Source: Paenibacillus phytohabitans
GTDB taxonomy: Bacteria > Bacillota > Bacilli > Paenibacillales > Paenibacillaceae
DNA: 64,000 nucleotides
Reading direction: 5' to 3'
Assembly: GCF_013141775.1 (NCBI RefSeq)
Contig: NZ_WHOB01000020.1
Location: forward strand, 372,001 to 436,000
Made by a program: the position numbers and the translations under genes. Every line of letters starts with the position of its first letter. Position 1 is the first letter of the stretch. Shown in pieces: positions 1-10,585 of the stretch. Under the pieces are notes generated by a model. That model had not been told where the DNA came from, made no database searches, and saw only the letters and a program-made list of their open reading frames with translations.

Positions 1-333
1 CCAGGGGATAACTTCACGCTGTTCGGCCCTCTCGGACTAACCCCGGCCTCCACAGATGACATAGATTTCAAGGACTCATGGAATGTAGCCATCTCTGAAG
101 AAGTACTCCCCGAGCTGAATCCTGACCGTATGTTCATCATTCTCCGTCCCGGTGACAGTAATCAGACGGCTCTGGATAACATTATGAGCACTTCAATCTG
201 GACTAACCTTACAGCTGTCAGGAACAAACATGTGTATATCGGAGATGCAAATCTGTGGTTTGCAGGCTATGGCCCCATTGGACTTAGCAAGGTCATCGAT
301 GAGATCTCGGGTGCCTACTTACCGGAATCATGA
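1..333 (+). CDS. Siderophore-type ABC transporter substrate-binding protein, C-terminal part
   Basis: This is the 3' part of a gene that begins before the window; the frame is open from base 1 and stops at 331-333 (TGA), giving 110 residues. The C-terminal pattern (SIWTNLTAVRNKHVYIG, then LWFAGYGPIGLSKVIDEI) matches periplasmic-binding-protein-fold lipoproteins that deliver ferric siderophores or related metal chelates to FecCD-type permeases. In that family the sequence 'W..L.AV...+VY' precedes the last helix. The substrate cannot be told from this fragment. The following nitroreductase starts 10 bases after the stop, so the two are probably co-transcribed. Confidence 0.75.
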   Translation, partial: PGDNFTLFGPLGLTPASTDDIDFKDSWNVAISEEVLPELNPDRMFIILRPGDSNQTALDNIMSTSIWTNLTAVRNKHVYIGDANLWFAGYGPIGLSKVIDEISGAYLPES

Positions 334-343
334 GGGAGAAGCC

Positions 344-919
344 ATGACCTCTCCTGACAGCCAGCTCATACAGACGATACGCGGCCGAAGAACCATACAG
401 GAATTCAATGGCGTACCCATTGCCCGGAACACACTTCTCGGCTTGCTGGACAACGCGGTTTGGGCACCTTTTCACTCCAAAAAAGAGCCTTGGCGTTTCA
501 TCCTCTTCGCCGGGGCCGGCCGGAAGAAATTTGCCGGCGCTGTTCTGCAATCACGTCCGGAAGCCTTCATTCAACAATATGGTGCACAGATCTATGATAC
601 GTATTGCAGGCGGATTCCAGCCCACCTCCTCGTGATTATGAATAGCGCTCTTCCCCAGAAGGCCTGGGAGGAGGCCTTGGCAGCAACTGCCGCCCTGATT
701 CAGAACATTCAGCTGCTGGCCTGGGAACAGGGAATCGGCGTGGTATGGAAGACAACAGCCTTTAATGAAGATCACTCATTCCGGGCTGCAGCAGGCGTCA
801 CTCCGGCCGAGAAAATCGTCGGGACCTTGCATATGGGATATTTCGACTCCCAAGACAAGCCTGCTCCGAAACCGCGCACCGCTGCTGCTGACTTGCTGAC
901 AGTCATAGAAGACGACTGA
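344..919 (+). CDS. Nitroreductase family protein (FMN-dependent)
   Basis: The protein has 191 residues. An earlier in-frame start at 230 is possible but lies inside the upstream gene. The ATG at 344 follows GAGGGAG with good spacing. The N-terminal RGRRTIQEFNGVPI and the WAPFHSKKEPWRF segment are the classic nitroreductase start, where basic residues contact the FMN phosphate. The C-terminal IGVVWKTTAF and VGTLHMGYF fit the fold. Family members are dimeric flavoproteins that use NAD(P)H to reduce nitro groups, quinones or flavins. Its position 10 bases behind a siderophore-type binding protein allows a role as a flavin or ferric-chelate reductase, which is inference only. Confidence 0.8.
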   Translation: MTSPDSQLIQTIRGRRTIQEFNGVPIARNTLLGLLDNAVWAPFHSKKEPWRFILFAGAGRKKFAGAVLQSRPEAFIQQYGAQIYDTYCRRIPAHLLVIMNSALPQKAWEEALAATAALIQNIQLLAWEQGIGVVWKTTAFNEDHSFRAAAGVTPAEKIVGTLHMGYFDSQDKPAPKPRTAAADLLTVIEDD

Positions 920-946
920 GGAGTTACCCGACAGGTGAACACACTT

Positions 947-982
947 AAGCCAGCGGCTGCCTAGCCGCTGGCTTCTTTTTTT
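947..982 (+). terminator. Rho-independent terminator after the nitroreductase
   Basis: The inverted repeat AAGCCAGCGGC / GCCGCTGGCTT (947-957 and 964-974) has a six-base loop and is followed on the plus strand by CTTTTTTTT. On the minus strand no T tract follows, so it acts mainly for the nitroreductase unit and only incidentally separates it from the convergent response-regulator gene. Confidence 0.85.
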
Positions 983-1011
983 CACAAGCTCAAATGATAT
1001 GCAGGGCAGAC

Positions 1012-1803
1012 TTACCGTGCCTCAGCTGTCCTGTATTTATCCCGGTATTCCTTAGGGGACATCCCCGTCTGTTTCTGGAATACCTTGGTGAAATAACGCC
1101 GCTCCTGATAACCCACTCCCGAGCTGATCGCAGTAATGCTTTTGTCGCTGCTGGCCAGCATGAATTTGGCGGCTTCAATCCTCTGCAACGTTACATACTC
1201 CACAAAGGTCATCGCAAAACGGTTCTTGAAGAGCAGGCAGAAATAGCTGCTGCTGATGCCTATCCGGTTCGCCACCTCTTCAATGCCAAGGTCATAGCTC
1301 AGCCGCTCGGTAATATAATTCGCCGCATGGCTCATCAATTGATCCGGTGTTTTTTTGGCGGAATCCTCGGGTACAGTCATCTCCTGAAACAAGGGAATAC
1401 TGTTATACAGTTTATCCTTGTACTGTTTGCTGCGGATCCGAGCTCCGATCTCCCGCACCTTGTTGCCAAGCTCCTCATAATGTATCGGCTTGCAGATGTA
1501 TTCCTTCACACCAAGGCGGATGGCCTCGCGTGCATAATCAAACTCCTGATAGCCGCTTAGCAGCAGCACCTCACTCTCCAGTCCCATCTCACGCAGCTTG
1601 CCGATGAATGTAAGTCCGTCCATCACCGGCATACGGATGTCACAGAGCACCAGATCGGGCGTCTCCTCTTCAGCGATACGCAGAGCTTCCATTCCACTGC
1701 GGGCCATCCCCGTCACCTCCATCCCCATGTCATGCCAAGGCAGCACTTTGTTGAGGTTGTTCAGGATAGGCGCCTCATCGTCAACCAATAATACCTTTAG
1801 CAT
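1012..1803 (-). CDS. YesN-type response regulator with AraC DNA-binding domain (system 1)
   Basis: The protein has 263 residues from the ATG at 1803, chosen over a longer frame because MLKVLLVDDE is the standard receiver start and AGGGGGA lies just upstream. Residues 1-120 form a receiver domain with the acidic pair at D8-D9, the phospho-acceptor D55 (LVLCDIRMP) and K105. Residues of about 160-263 are an AraC/XylS double helix-turn-helix (EEVANRIGISSSYF and TAISSGVGYQERRYFTKVF). It lacks the long linker found in many YesN proteins and is short for the group. It overlaps the kinase gene by 23 bases and is the last gene of the sugar ABC operon 1. It probably activates that operon in response to the extracellular sugar. 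Confidence 0.9.
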   Translation of the reverse strand: MLKVLLVDDEAPILNNLNKVLPWHDMGMEVTGMARSGMEALRIAEEETPDLVLCDIRMPVMDGLTFIGKLREMGLESEVLLLSGYQEFDYAREAIRLGVKEYICKPIHYEELGNKVREIGARIRSKQYKDKLYNSIPLFQEMTVPEDSAKKTPDQLMSHAANYITERLSYDLGIEEVANRIGISSSYFCLLFKNRFAMTFVEYVTLQRIEAAKFMLASSDKSITAISSGVGYQERRYFTKVFQKQTGMSPKEYRDKYRTAEAR

Positions 1804-3634
1804 AATGATCTTCCCCCTGCCCGTATTTAGGTATGACGCACTGGATAATTGTCCCCTCACCAGGACTCGCACAGATGAAAATCCCGTATCTGCCTCCGTA
1901 TTCTATACGGATCCGGTCAGCCACACTGCGAACGCCAAGCCCCCTCCGTTCCAGATGAATTCCGTGTTCCGGTTTGCCTTCAGGCTTCTGCTCCGCCGGA
2001 TCATTAACCATGTACTGAAACATGGACAGCTGGGACGGCGTCATGCCGATCCCGTTATCCTGAATCCGCAGAATCAGATTCCCCCGTTCTTCCCAGACCT
2101 TAACGCTTACCAGACCTTTGTAGCTGATCCCTTCAAAGCCATGCTGAATGCTGTTCTCGACCAGCGGCTGCAGCGTAAGCTTCAGAATCCCGCAGCCCAG
2201 CAGGTCCTCCGGAACCTCAAGCTCGTAATCGAACAAGTCCTCGAACCGGAATTTCTGAATATCCAGATAGTTGCGCAGATGCTTAACCTCTTCTTCCAGC
2301 GTTATTTCATCCCTGTCCTGGATACTGATCCGCAGAATACTGGCCAGTCTGTAGACCATCTCACTGACCTTGCGCCCTTCATTCTGCACAGCCAGCACAT
2401 TGATGGATTCCAGCGTATTGAACAGAAAATGCGGTTTGATCTGCGCCTGCAGCACACGCATTTCCGCCTGATTTTTGCGCCGCTGCTCTTCATTGACCCT
2501 GTTGAATAATGAATTGATTTTGTCCATGAGGTCATTGAAACCTCTGGCGAGCAGCGTCATTTCGTCACTGCCCTTCTCCTCGACCCGGGTTGTCAGGTCT
2601 CCATCCTCCACCCGGCGCATGAAGCGGACGATCACAGCAATCCCGCCTGTAATCCGGTTCATGAAGAACAGATTGAAGATCACTGCACCGAGCAGGCACA
2701 GGAACATAACCACCACAAACCAGCGGGCAAACACAGTTACTTCATGGGACAGCGAGCCCCAGGAGGTCACAGAAACCAGGCTCCAGGGATAGTCCTTCAG
2801 GTGGTAGACTGACAGAATGCTCTTTTCGCCGTCAAATTGGGTTTTGTAGCTCTGGAAGCCCGGTTTAAAGGTAATATCCTTCGTAGTAAAATCGCGGAAA
2901 TCCTGTCCGTCCAGCTGCCTGTCCGGGTCCAGCAGGATCATCCCGTCATCGTTGACCAGCATAAAAGATACCTTCTGGCTGCTGTCCCCGATCTTGAGAT
3001 TGCGGAATATCGATTCGAACTCCCAGTTCTTGATCTGGACTACCAGAATGCCGATGTTCTGAAAAAAGCTAAGCTCCTTAATCAGCCGGATCTGCGTAAA
3101 TACAGCCTCCGTTCCCGTCAGTTCGGGATACTCATGCGGTGCCAGCCATTTCGGAACCCCGTTGAGCTTCATAACCTCCTGGTAGAGATCGCTCCCTTTG
3201 AACTTGTCGTAGGGGAGAGTGCGGAAATTTTCTTTGGTGAAGACCGATACGATCTCCGAGCTGCCTTTTCCATTAAAATTATAGAGAAAGGCATAGCTGA
3301 TCGACGGATGATTATAGAGCAGACTACGGAAATTGCGCTGGCTGGCGTTCAGGCTGAGCTGCTCGGCATCGGTCAAATCCTGTTTGGAGGGATCATCCGC
3401 GCTAAGTGCCATATGAAAGACCGAGGTGGCAATTCCGTTGTCTGTCACATTGTCCATATCCTTAAACACATTCGAAATGCTGTAACTGATCGCCTTAAGT
3501 GAATATTCGGACTGCTGGCTGTACTTCTTCTCTATCGAATTATAAGTAACGAAGAACATAATCATGCCAAGAATGAATAAGGGAATGATAATCAGGCCCA
3601 GAAATGCCGTAAATAATTTGTAGCGCAAATTCAT
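1781..3634 (-). CDS. YesM-type sensor histidine kinase (system 1)
   Basis: The protein has 617 residues. The start ATG is preceded by AGGAG nine bases away. Membrane segments lie at about residues 9-30 and 303-325 and enclose a large extracellular sensor domain. HAMP follows, then the His-kinase region with H402 in QIKPHFLFNTLESIN, the N-box N494 in LQPLVENSIQHG, and the G-box DNGIGM near 527. This is the HPK8/YesM architecture, which senses extracellular carbohydrate or the loaded binding protein and phosphorylates the adjacent AraC-type regulator. The gene lies 27 bases after the second permease and overlaps the regulator, so it belongs to the same operon. Confidence 0.92.
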   Translation of the reverse strand: MNLRYKLFTAFLGLIIIPLFILGMIMFFVTYNSIEKKYSQQSEYSLKAISYSISNVFKDMDNVTDNGIATSVFHMALSADDPSKQDLTDAEQLSLNASQRNFRSLLYNHPSISYAFLYNFNGKGSSEIVSVFTKENFRTLPYDKFKGSDLYQEVMKLNGVPKWLAPHEYPELTGTEAVFTQIRLIKELSFFQNIGILVVQIKNWEFESIFRNLKIGDSSQKVSFMLVNDDGMILLDPDRQLDGQDFRDFTTKDITFKPGFQSYKTQFDGEKSILSVYHLKDYPWSLVSVTSWGSLSHEVTVFARWFVVVMFLCLLGAVIFNLFFMNRITGGIAVIVRFMRRVEDGDLTTRVEEKGSDEMTLLARGFNDLMDKINSLFNRVNEEQRRKNQAEMRVLQAQIKPHFLFNTLESINVLAVQNEGRKVSEMVYRLASILRISIQDRDEITLEEEVKHLRNYLDIQKFRFEDLFDYELEVPEDLLGCGILKLTLQPLVENSIQHGFEGISYKGLVSVKVWEERGNLILRIQDNGIGMTPSQLSMFQYMVNDPAEQKPEGKPEHGIHLERRGLGVRSVADRIRIEYGGRYGIFICASPGEGTIIQCVIPKYGQGEDHYAKGIIG

Positions 3635-3661
3635 CGGCCCATGCTCCTGACATGAATAGGG

Positions 3662-4489
3662 TTATCCTTTTACACTGCCTGCCGTTACGCCTTCAATAAT
3701 CTTCTCCTGCAAAATAGCATAAATGACGATGACTGGGACCACGCTGTAGACAATACCCGCCGACATTTGCGCGTAGTTCATCTGATATTGATCACGGAAT
3801 TGAACCATGCCCACCGGAAGCGTGCGCAGCTCGTCATTAGAGAGGAAATAGTTAGCCAACAGGAACTCGTTCCAATTTCCCAGGAAATTAACAATGAAGA
3901 CTGTAACCATGGCCGGAACTGTCAAAGGTACAATAATTCTAGCAAAGATACCCGGAGCCTTCAAGCCATCCATGACCGCCGCCTCTTCAATTTCACTGGG
4001 AAGTGAGCGCATGAATGCTGCCAGGATAATAATCGTGAATGGAATTGCATTGGCGATATAAGGAATTATCAGTGCCCAGTGTGTATTGAGAATATGAAGC
4101 TTGCGGACAATCGTGTAGATAGGCAGCATCAGTGCATTGTTCGGAATCAGCATGCCGATCAGGACCAGCGAGAACAGAATCTTGTTCCATTTCCCCTGGC
4201 GCATCCGCGTAACCGCGAAGGCAAACATAGAAGCCAGCAGAATGGATACCACCGATGACAGGATCGAAATATATAAGCTGTTAAAAAAGTATGTGCTGAT
4301 CTTGGCGTTCACCCATGCTTCAACGTAGTTCGAGAATTCGAAGGTCTTCGGAATCCCGAACGGATTCAGGGCGATCGCATTGTTATCCTTCTTCACCGAG
4401 GAGAACAGGACAAAGAGAAACGGAAAGAGTACAACGATCAGGTATCCCAGCAGGGCAACGTGAGGTAAGCTTTTCTTGAGGCGCGGCAT
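3662..4489 (-). CDS. Sugar ABC transporter permease, MalG/LplC type (system 1)
   Basis: The protein has 275 residues and about six membrane helices. The cytoplasmic EAA loop is visible (EIEEAAVMDGLKAPGIFARI), which docks the ATPase. The length and N-terminus fit the MalG-like CUT1 permease subunit. Its ATG overlaps the TGA of the upstream permease by one base (TGATG), so translational coupling is expected. No ATP-binding subunit is encoded nearby. As in many Bacillales CUT1 systems, a shared MsmX-type ATPase encoded elsewhere is likely to energise it. Confidence 0.92.
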   Translation of the reverse strand: MPRLKKSLPHVALLGYLIVVLFPFLFVLFSSVKKDNNAIALNPFGIPKTFEFSNYVEAWVNAKISTYFFNSLYISILSSVVSILLASMFAFAVTRMRQGKWNKILFSLVLIGMLIPNNALMLPIYTIVRKLHILNTHWALIIPYIANAIPFTIIILAAFMRSLPSEIEEAAVMDGLKAPGIFARIIVPLTVPAMVTVFIVNFLGNWNEFLLANYFLSNDELRTLPVGMVQFRDQYQMNYAQMSAGIVYSVVPVIVIYAILQEKIIEGVTAGSVKG

Positions 4490-5373
4490 CAGTATTCAAT
4501 CCTTTCATTACGACGGGCAAACAGCAGCTGATAGAGAGCTGTAACCACGAGCGTGAACATAAAGATCAGAACTGCAATGGTATTGCCGTACCCATATTTG
4601 AAATTGGTGATCGCATATTTAATCATATAGGTGGCCATAACCTCAGTTGAACCTGCCGGGCCGCCTTTGGTCATAACAATGACGATATCTGCGGCCTTCA
4701 TCGCTCCGGCAATTGAGAGCATGATTACTACCGAGATAATGGGAACAATCAGCGGCAAAGTGATGCGTGTAGCGCGCTGGAAGCCCGTAGCGCCGTCGAT
4801 GGCCGCAGCCTCATCCAATTCACCGGGGATGGAGAGAATGGCCGCCAGCACCATTACAATGTAGAATCCGGTCCATTGCCAGGCATTCGTAATCAGAATT
4901 GACAGCATGGCGAACCGCTCATCCGACAGCCAGTAGACAGGCTCAATGCCGACAAGGCCGAGCACTTTGTTGAACAAGCCGATATTCGGCTCATAAATGA
5001 AGCCCCACAGAATACCGATAACTGCAGTAGACATTATGGATGGCATGAATACTGCTGTCTTGTAAAGGCCCTTCAGCTTCTTCACATTAGCGATTAATAA
5101 GGAGAAGAAGACAATCAGCGGCACCTGAATGCATACGGAGAACAGAATGAACCAGCCGTTATTTTTAACAGACACCCAGAAGCGTTCATCTCCCAGGGCT
5201 TTTTTGAAGTTATCCAGTCCGGCGTATTTCACGGTATCGGATACACCGTTCCAGCTGGTGAAGCTATAGTAGAGTGAACTGAAAATGGGGTAAATGAAGA
5301 ACATAATGAACAGAACCAGAGCCGGAATAACGAACAGAATGAACACCAGAGGATTTCTTAGTGCCTTATTCAT
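4489..5373 (-). CDS. Sugar ABC transporter permease, MalF/UgpA type (system 1)
   Basis: The protein has 294 residues from the ATG at 5373. I prefer this to an upstream alternative at 5403 because GGAGGT lies directly before it and MNKALRNPLVFILF is a typical permease start. It has six predicted helices and the EAA loop ELDEAAAIDGATGFQRATRI. It forms the translocation pore with the MalG-like partner, with which it overlaps by one base. It is separated from its binding-protein gene by a 171-base spacer holding a strong hairpin and a repeat element, so permease transcripts are probably less abundant than those of the binding protein. Confidence 0.92.
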   Translation of the reverse strand: MNKALRNPLVFILFVIPALVLFIMFFIYPIFSSLYYSFTSWNGVSDTVKYAGLDNFKKALGDERFWVSVKNNGWFILFSVCIQVPLIVFFSLLIANVKKLKGLYKTAVFMPSIMSTAVIGILWGFIYEPNIGLFNKVLGLVGIEPVYWLSDERFAMLSILITNAWQWTGFYIVMVLAAILSIPGELDEAAAIDGATGFQRATRITLPLIVPIISVVIMLSIAGAMKAADIVIVMTKGGPAGSTEVMATYMIKYAITNFKYGYGNTIAVLIFMFTLVVTALYQLLFARRNERIEY

Positions 5374-5413
5374 GACTACCTCCAAGTTGCTTAGACATCT
5401 CACATTTTAAAAC

Positions 5414-5468
5414 AACCCCACAAAGTGGGGCTTTGGCTTCGAAGCTTACTCAGGTACTTTGCGGGGAC
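5414..5468 (-). repeat. Structured intergenic element, copy A
   Basis: Read on the minus strand, CCCCGCAAAGT (5466-5456) can pair with ACTTTGTGGGG (5426-5416) as an 11-bp stem with one G-U pair. The right arm can instead fold locally as CCCCAC-TTT-GTGGGG, followed by TTGTTTT. The two folds exclude each other. A second copy with about 80% identity lies at 44868-44923. It sits between the binding-protein and permease genes. Confidence 0.6.
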
Positions 5469-5493
5469 CCTGAAGCATATAAAGTCTTGTCTT

Positions 5494-5528
5494 TTAAAAA
5501 TGTACCCTGGAGCAAGCACCAGGGTACA
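5494..5528 (-). terminator. Intercistronic terminator or stabilising hairpin after the binding-protein gene
   Basis: The minus strand has a perfect 10-bp stem, TGTACCCTGG / CCAGGGTACA, with an 8-base loop, followed by TTTTTAA. It lies 17 bases after the binding-protein stop and inside the operon, so it should terminate part of the transcription or protect the upstream mRNA. Either effect gives more binding protein than permease. Confidence 0.8.
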
Positions 5529-5544
5529 TTCAATTTACCGCCTC

Positions 5545-6948
5545 TTATTCTACTGCTGCGTTGGCTTCTTCCTGAATCTTCTGCAGGGCATCGCCCATCT
5601 TCTCAGGAGTGGTCTGTCCGCCAATCAGGCTTTGAATCTGGATATTACTGATCTCGGTAGTCACATCTGCCTGCACCAGAGAGTCAAATGCCGGGAAGGA
5701 GGACTGGGAGCTGTTGAGTACTGCTACAATCTCACTCATCAGATCATCGGTGATATTCTCAGTCAGTACCGCCTGATCAATCTTCATAGCCGGCAGCACG
5801 CCGTCTTCCACCAGACCGCGCAGCTGCATTTCTTCATTGAACATATTCTTAATGAATGATTTCACTGCAGCGAGTTGACGTTCATCTTCACCTGCTGAAG
5901 CCGAGAAGCCATAGCCGTTGTTCACATCACGCATGAGTGCCGTCTGATCCCCCACTCCGCCGTCTACCGCCGGAATATTGAAGAATCCGACTTTACCGAT
6001 CAGACCTTCACCGGATTGTCCGGCTTTGAATACAGAGGACTTCCATGTGCCGTCATACATCAGGATCGCTTCACCGCTGGTGAACTGGGTTGTATATTCA
6101 GCATACTCGAAGCCGAGCTCGCCTTTTTTGAAGTAGCCTTTGTCTACCCATTCCTTGTATTTCGCAAAGCCTTTGACTACATTAGGATCATTCCACTTAG
6201 CTTCGCCCGTAGCGAACTTCGCTGTAACATCCGGTCCGGCATAACGTGACCAGAGATGGTTGGCGAGCATAAGTGGTACCCAGCCAGCCTTGGAAGCACC
6301 GGCAAGCGGCACTTTGCCGTCAGCCTTGATATCAGCCAGCTGCTGTTCCAGCTCAGCGAAGGTGGCTGGAGCCTTCCAGCCCTTGCTGTCATAGTATTCT
6401 TTATTGTAGAAGAACCCTTCACCTGAGCCGCCGATTGGCAGGCCGTAGATTTTACCTTCATAAGTAAATGGATCAAGGTTGGAGAATTTGTCTTTAATGC
6501 CTAACTCATCGAGAATCGGCGTCAGATCAAGCAGCTTACCTTCTTTGGCGTAGATCTTGGAATCCGGACTGCCGAACAGGTCGAAGATCTCCGGCGGATT
6601 CCCGGCTGCCATTTCCCCGCGCAGCTTCTCTTTACGGTTTACATCCGAATCAACTCCATCGAGCTTGAAGGTCAACCCCGGTACTTCTTCCTGTACCTTG
6701 CCGACTACATCCTCCAGGATCGCTAGACGTTTCTGTTTATCTGCACCTACCTGAGTATGACGGACCGTCATTTCAAAAGGTTCAGCACTAACCGGTTCTT
6801 CGGTTGCAGCAGCATTGGTTGCAGCGGCCTCATTCGTTGTAGCCGGTTCTTCCGTTGCAGCAGCATTATTATTGTTGCCTCCACAACCTGTCAGCAGCGC
6901 TGAGGTAACGAACATCAGGGACAACAGCATAGTTAAGCTTTTTCTCAT
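5545..6948 (-). CDS. Extracellular sugar-binding lipoprotein of ABC transporter (system 1)
   Basis: The protein has 467 residues. A type II signal peptide ends in the lipobox LLTGC with C22 as the lipidated cysteine. It is followed by a low-complexity Asn/Ala/Glu/Thr linker to about residue 55 and then a family-1 (SBP_bac) solute-binding fold (GNPPEIFDLFGSPDSK, YGLPIGGSGEGFFYNKEYYD, FTSGEAILMYDGTW). It captures an oligosaccharide or sugar outside the membrane and hands it to the two following permeases. It is the first gene of operon 1. The ribosome site AGGGAGGG precedes the ATG. The precise sugar cannot be inferred. Confidence 0.92.
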   Translation of the reverse strand: MRKSLTMLLSLMFVTSALLTGCGGNNNNAAATEEPATTNEAAATNAAATEEPVSAEPFEMTVRHTQVGADKQKRLAILEDVVGKVQEEVPGLTFKLDGVDSDVNRKEKLRGEMAAGNPPEIFDLFGSPDSKIYAKEGKLLDLTPILDELGIKDKFSNLDPFTYEGKIYGLPIGGSGEGFFYNKEYYDSKGWKAPATFAELEQQLADIKADGKVPLAGASKAGWVPLMLANHLWSRYAGPDVTAKFATGEAKWNDPNVVKGFAKYKEWVDKGYFKKGELGFEYAEYTTQFTSGEAILMYDGTWKSSVFKAGQSGEGLIGKVGFFNIPAVDGGVGDQTALMRDVNNGYGFSASAGEDERQLAAVKSFIKNMFNEEMQLRGLVEDGVLPAMKIDQAVLTENITDDLMSEIVAVLNSSQSSFPAFDSLVQADVTTEISNIQIQSLIGGQTTPEKMGDALQKIQEEANAAVE

Positions 6949-7263
6949 TACGGGTGACCCTCCCTATTTAATGGTTTCCCTTACAACTCTTATTATAGAA
7001 AACCCTGATTGTTATCGTAAGGTTAAGATTCATCTACAATAGGGATAAAATACTCTAATGTAAGCGAATTCAGTTGTGTTTTGTGACATAAATGAGTTAC
7101 ATTTCATTACACAATAACTTTCAAAAAGGCAATTCACTATATTTTCACGTTAGAATACTTATACATCCAAACTGCAAATATCATCAATTCCACATGTTGC
7201 TATGTATATGAACTCAAGATAATAAATTTATATTCATTAAGCGGATTCACTTCACCGTACATC
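6949..7263. other. Promoter region of sugar ABC operon 1, with a cre-like site
   Basis: This 315-base AT-rich spacer lies between the binding-protein start and the pflA terminator. At 7059-7072, TGTAAGCGAATTCA reads on the minus strand as TGAATTCGCTTACA, one mismatch from the cre consensus for CcpA, about 110-125 bases upstream of the start codon. I see no strong -35/-10 pair, which suits an operon needing its YesN-type activator. No gene is apparent. Confidence 0.45.
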
Positions 7264-7300
7264 AAAAAAAGCGAAACTCCTCAGACTGGAAGCTCCGCTT
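7264..7300 (-). terminator. Terminator of the pflB-pflA unit
   Basis: On the minus strand AGCGGAGCTTC pairs with GAGGAGTTTCGCT (with G-U pairs) and is followed by TTTTTTT. It lies 23 bases after the pflA stop. Confidence 0.8.
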
Positions 7301-7322
7301 TCGTTATATATTGTGTATGAAT

Positions 7323-8060
7323 TTATACCAGAGCAGACTGTTTACGGCCCTCTTCAATCAGCCGGTATGCACGCTGCACTTCTTCTTCGTCCGGTGACTC
7401 CACCCCTTCAAGCTCGTAGGGACGGCCAAGCTCTTTCCATTTATAAATGCCCATTACATGATATGGCAGGATTTCGAACTTCTCTACTCCATTGAGCGTG
7501 CCAATGAACCGGCCGAGATTCTGCAGATCCTCTTCCTTATTATGAATGCCGGGAACGTATACGTGGCGGATCCACATTTTACGGTTATTATCTGACAACC
7601 AGCGGGCAAGCTTTAAGGTACGGTCGTTGGATTTGCCAGTCAGCTTAATATGAGCTTCATCATCGATATGTTTCAGATCCAGCAGTACAAGATCGGTAAC
7701 ATCCAGCAAGTCGCTGATTTTCGAACCATCATTATAGCCGTTAGTATCAAGCGTAGTATGCAAATTCCAGCGTTTCTTCACTTCGGTGAACAGCTGTTTG
7801 ACGAAATGCGCCTGCAGCGTGGGTTCCCCGCCGGATACGGTAAGTCCGCCGCCGGAAGTTTTATAATAATTCAGGTAAGGTTCAATTTCCGCCAGCACTT
7901 CTTCAACGGTCATTTCCTTGCCTTCATTCAATCCCCAGGTATCCGGGTTGTGGCAATACTGACACTTAAGTAGGCAGCCCTGCATAAAAAGCACGAAGCG
8001 GATACCCGGGCCATCCACCGTTCCAAAAGTTTCTAAGGAGTGGATATGTCCTTTAAGCAT
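7323..8060 (-). CDS. pflA: Pyruvate formate-lyase activating enzyme (radical SAM)
   Basis: The protein has 245 residues, the usual length. The radical-SAM cluster motif is C29-x3-C33-x2-C36 (CLLKCQYC), preceded by the family start HSLETFGTVDGPGIRFVLF. The SGGEP segment for SAM binding is also present. The enzyme uses a [4Fe-4S] cluster and SAM to abstract hydrogen from a glycine of PflB, switching it on under anaerobic conditions. The gene follows pflB by 120 bases with a hairpin in between, so it is likely transcribed from the Fnr-controlled pflB promoter at a lower level. Confidence 0.97.
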   Translation of the reverse strand: MLKGHIHSLETFGTVDGPGIRFVLFMQGCLLKCQYCHNPDTWGLNEGKEMTVEEVLAEIEPYLNYYKTSGGGLTVSGGEPTLQAHFVKQLFTEVKKRWNLHTTLDTNGYNDGSKISDLLDVTDLVLLDLKHIDDEAHIKLTGKSNDRTLKLARWLSDNNRKMWIRHVYVPGIHNKEEDLQNLGRFIGTLNGVEKFEILPYHVMGIYKWKELGRPYELEGVESPDEEEVQRAYRLIEEGRKQSALV

Positions 8061-8107
8061 GAGATGTCATCCTTTCAAAAAGCTTAAAATTTTAATTACT
8101 TTTAAAC

Positions 8108-8144
8108 AAGAGTGTACCGCCCTCTTGCAAGGGCGGCAGCTCTT
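8108..8144 (-). terminator. Hairpin between pflB and pflA
   Basis: On the minus strand AAGAG-CTG-CCGCCCT / AGGGCGG-TACA-CTCTT forms a two-part stem, followed by GTTT. The T tract is short, so partial termination or mRNA stabilisation is more likely than a full stop. Confidence 0.6.
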
Positions 8145-8180
8145 TGATTTATTTTAATTCTTGATCTGTAAGAACAAATC

Positions 8181-10442
<2,262 letters not shown>

Positions 10443-10530
10443 GCTAAATCCCTCCATTTATATTTAGTATATTTGTAGAGATCGCGGGCTTGAAGGTTAA
10501 TCCCGTGTCTCGTGATCCCATAGCTATTGG

Positions 10531-10548
10531 TTGTTATAAAATTCACAA
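10531..10548. promoter_or_regulatory. Rex-like operator in the pflB leader
   Basis: TTGTTATAAAATTCACAA matches the Bacillus Rex consensus TTGTGAAATATTTCACAA at 14 of 18 positions. It lies downstream of the predicted pflB transcription start, a position suited to NADH-responsive repression. The rex gene is not in this window, so this is tentative. Confidence 0.35.
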
Positions 10549-10585
10549 TCGCGGCTTCATAACTGGGATCGTTGTTTATATAAAC

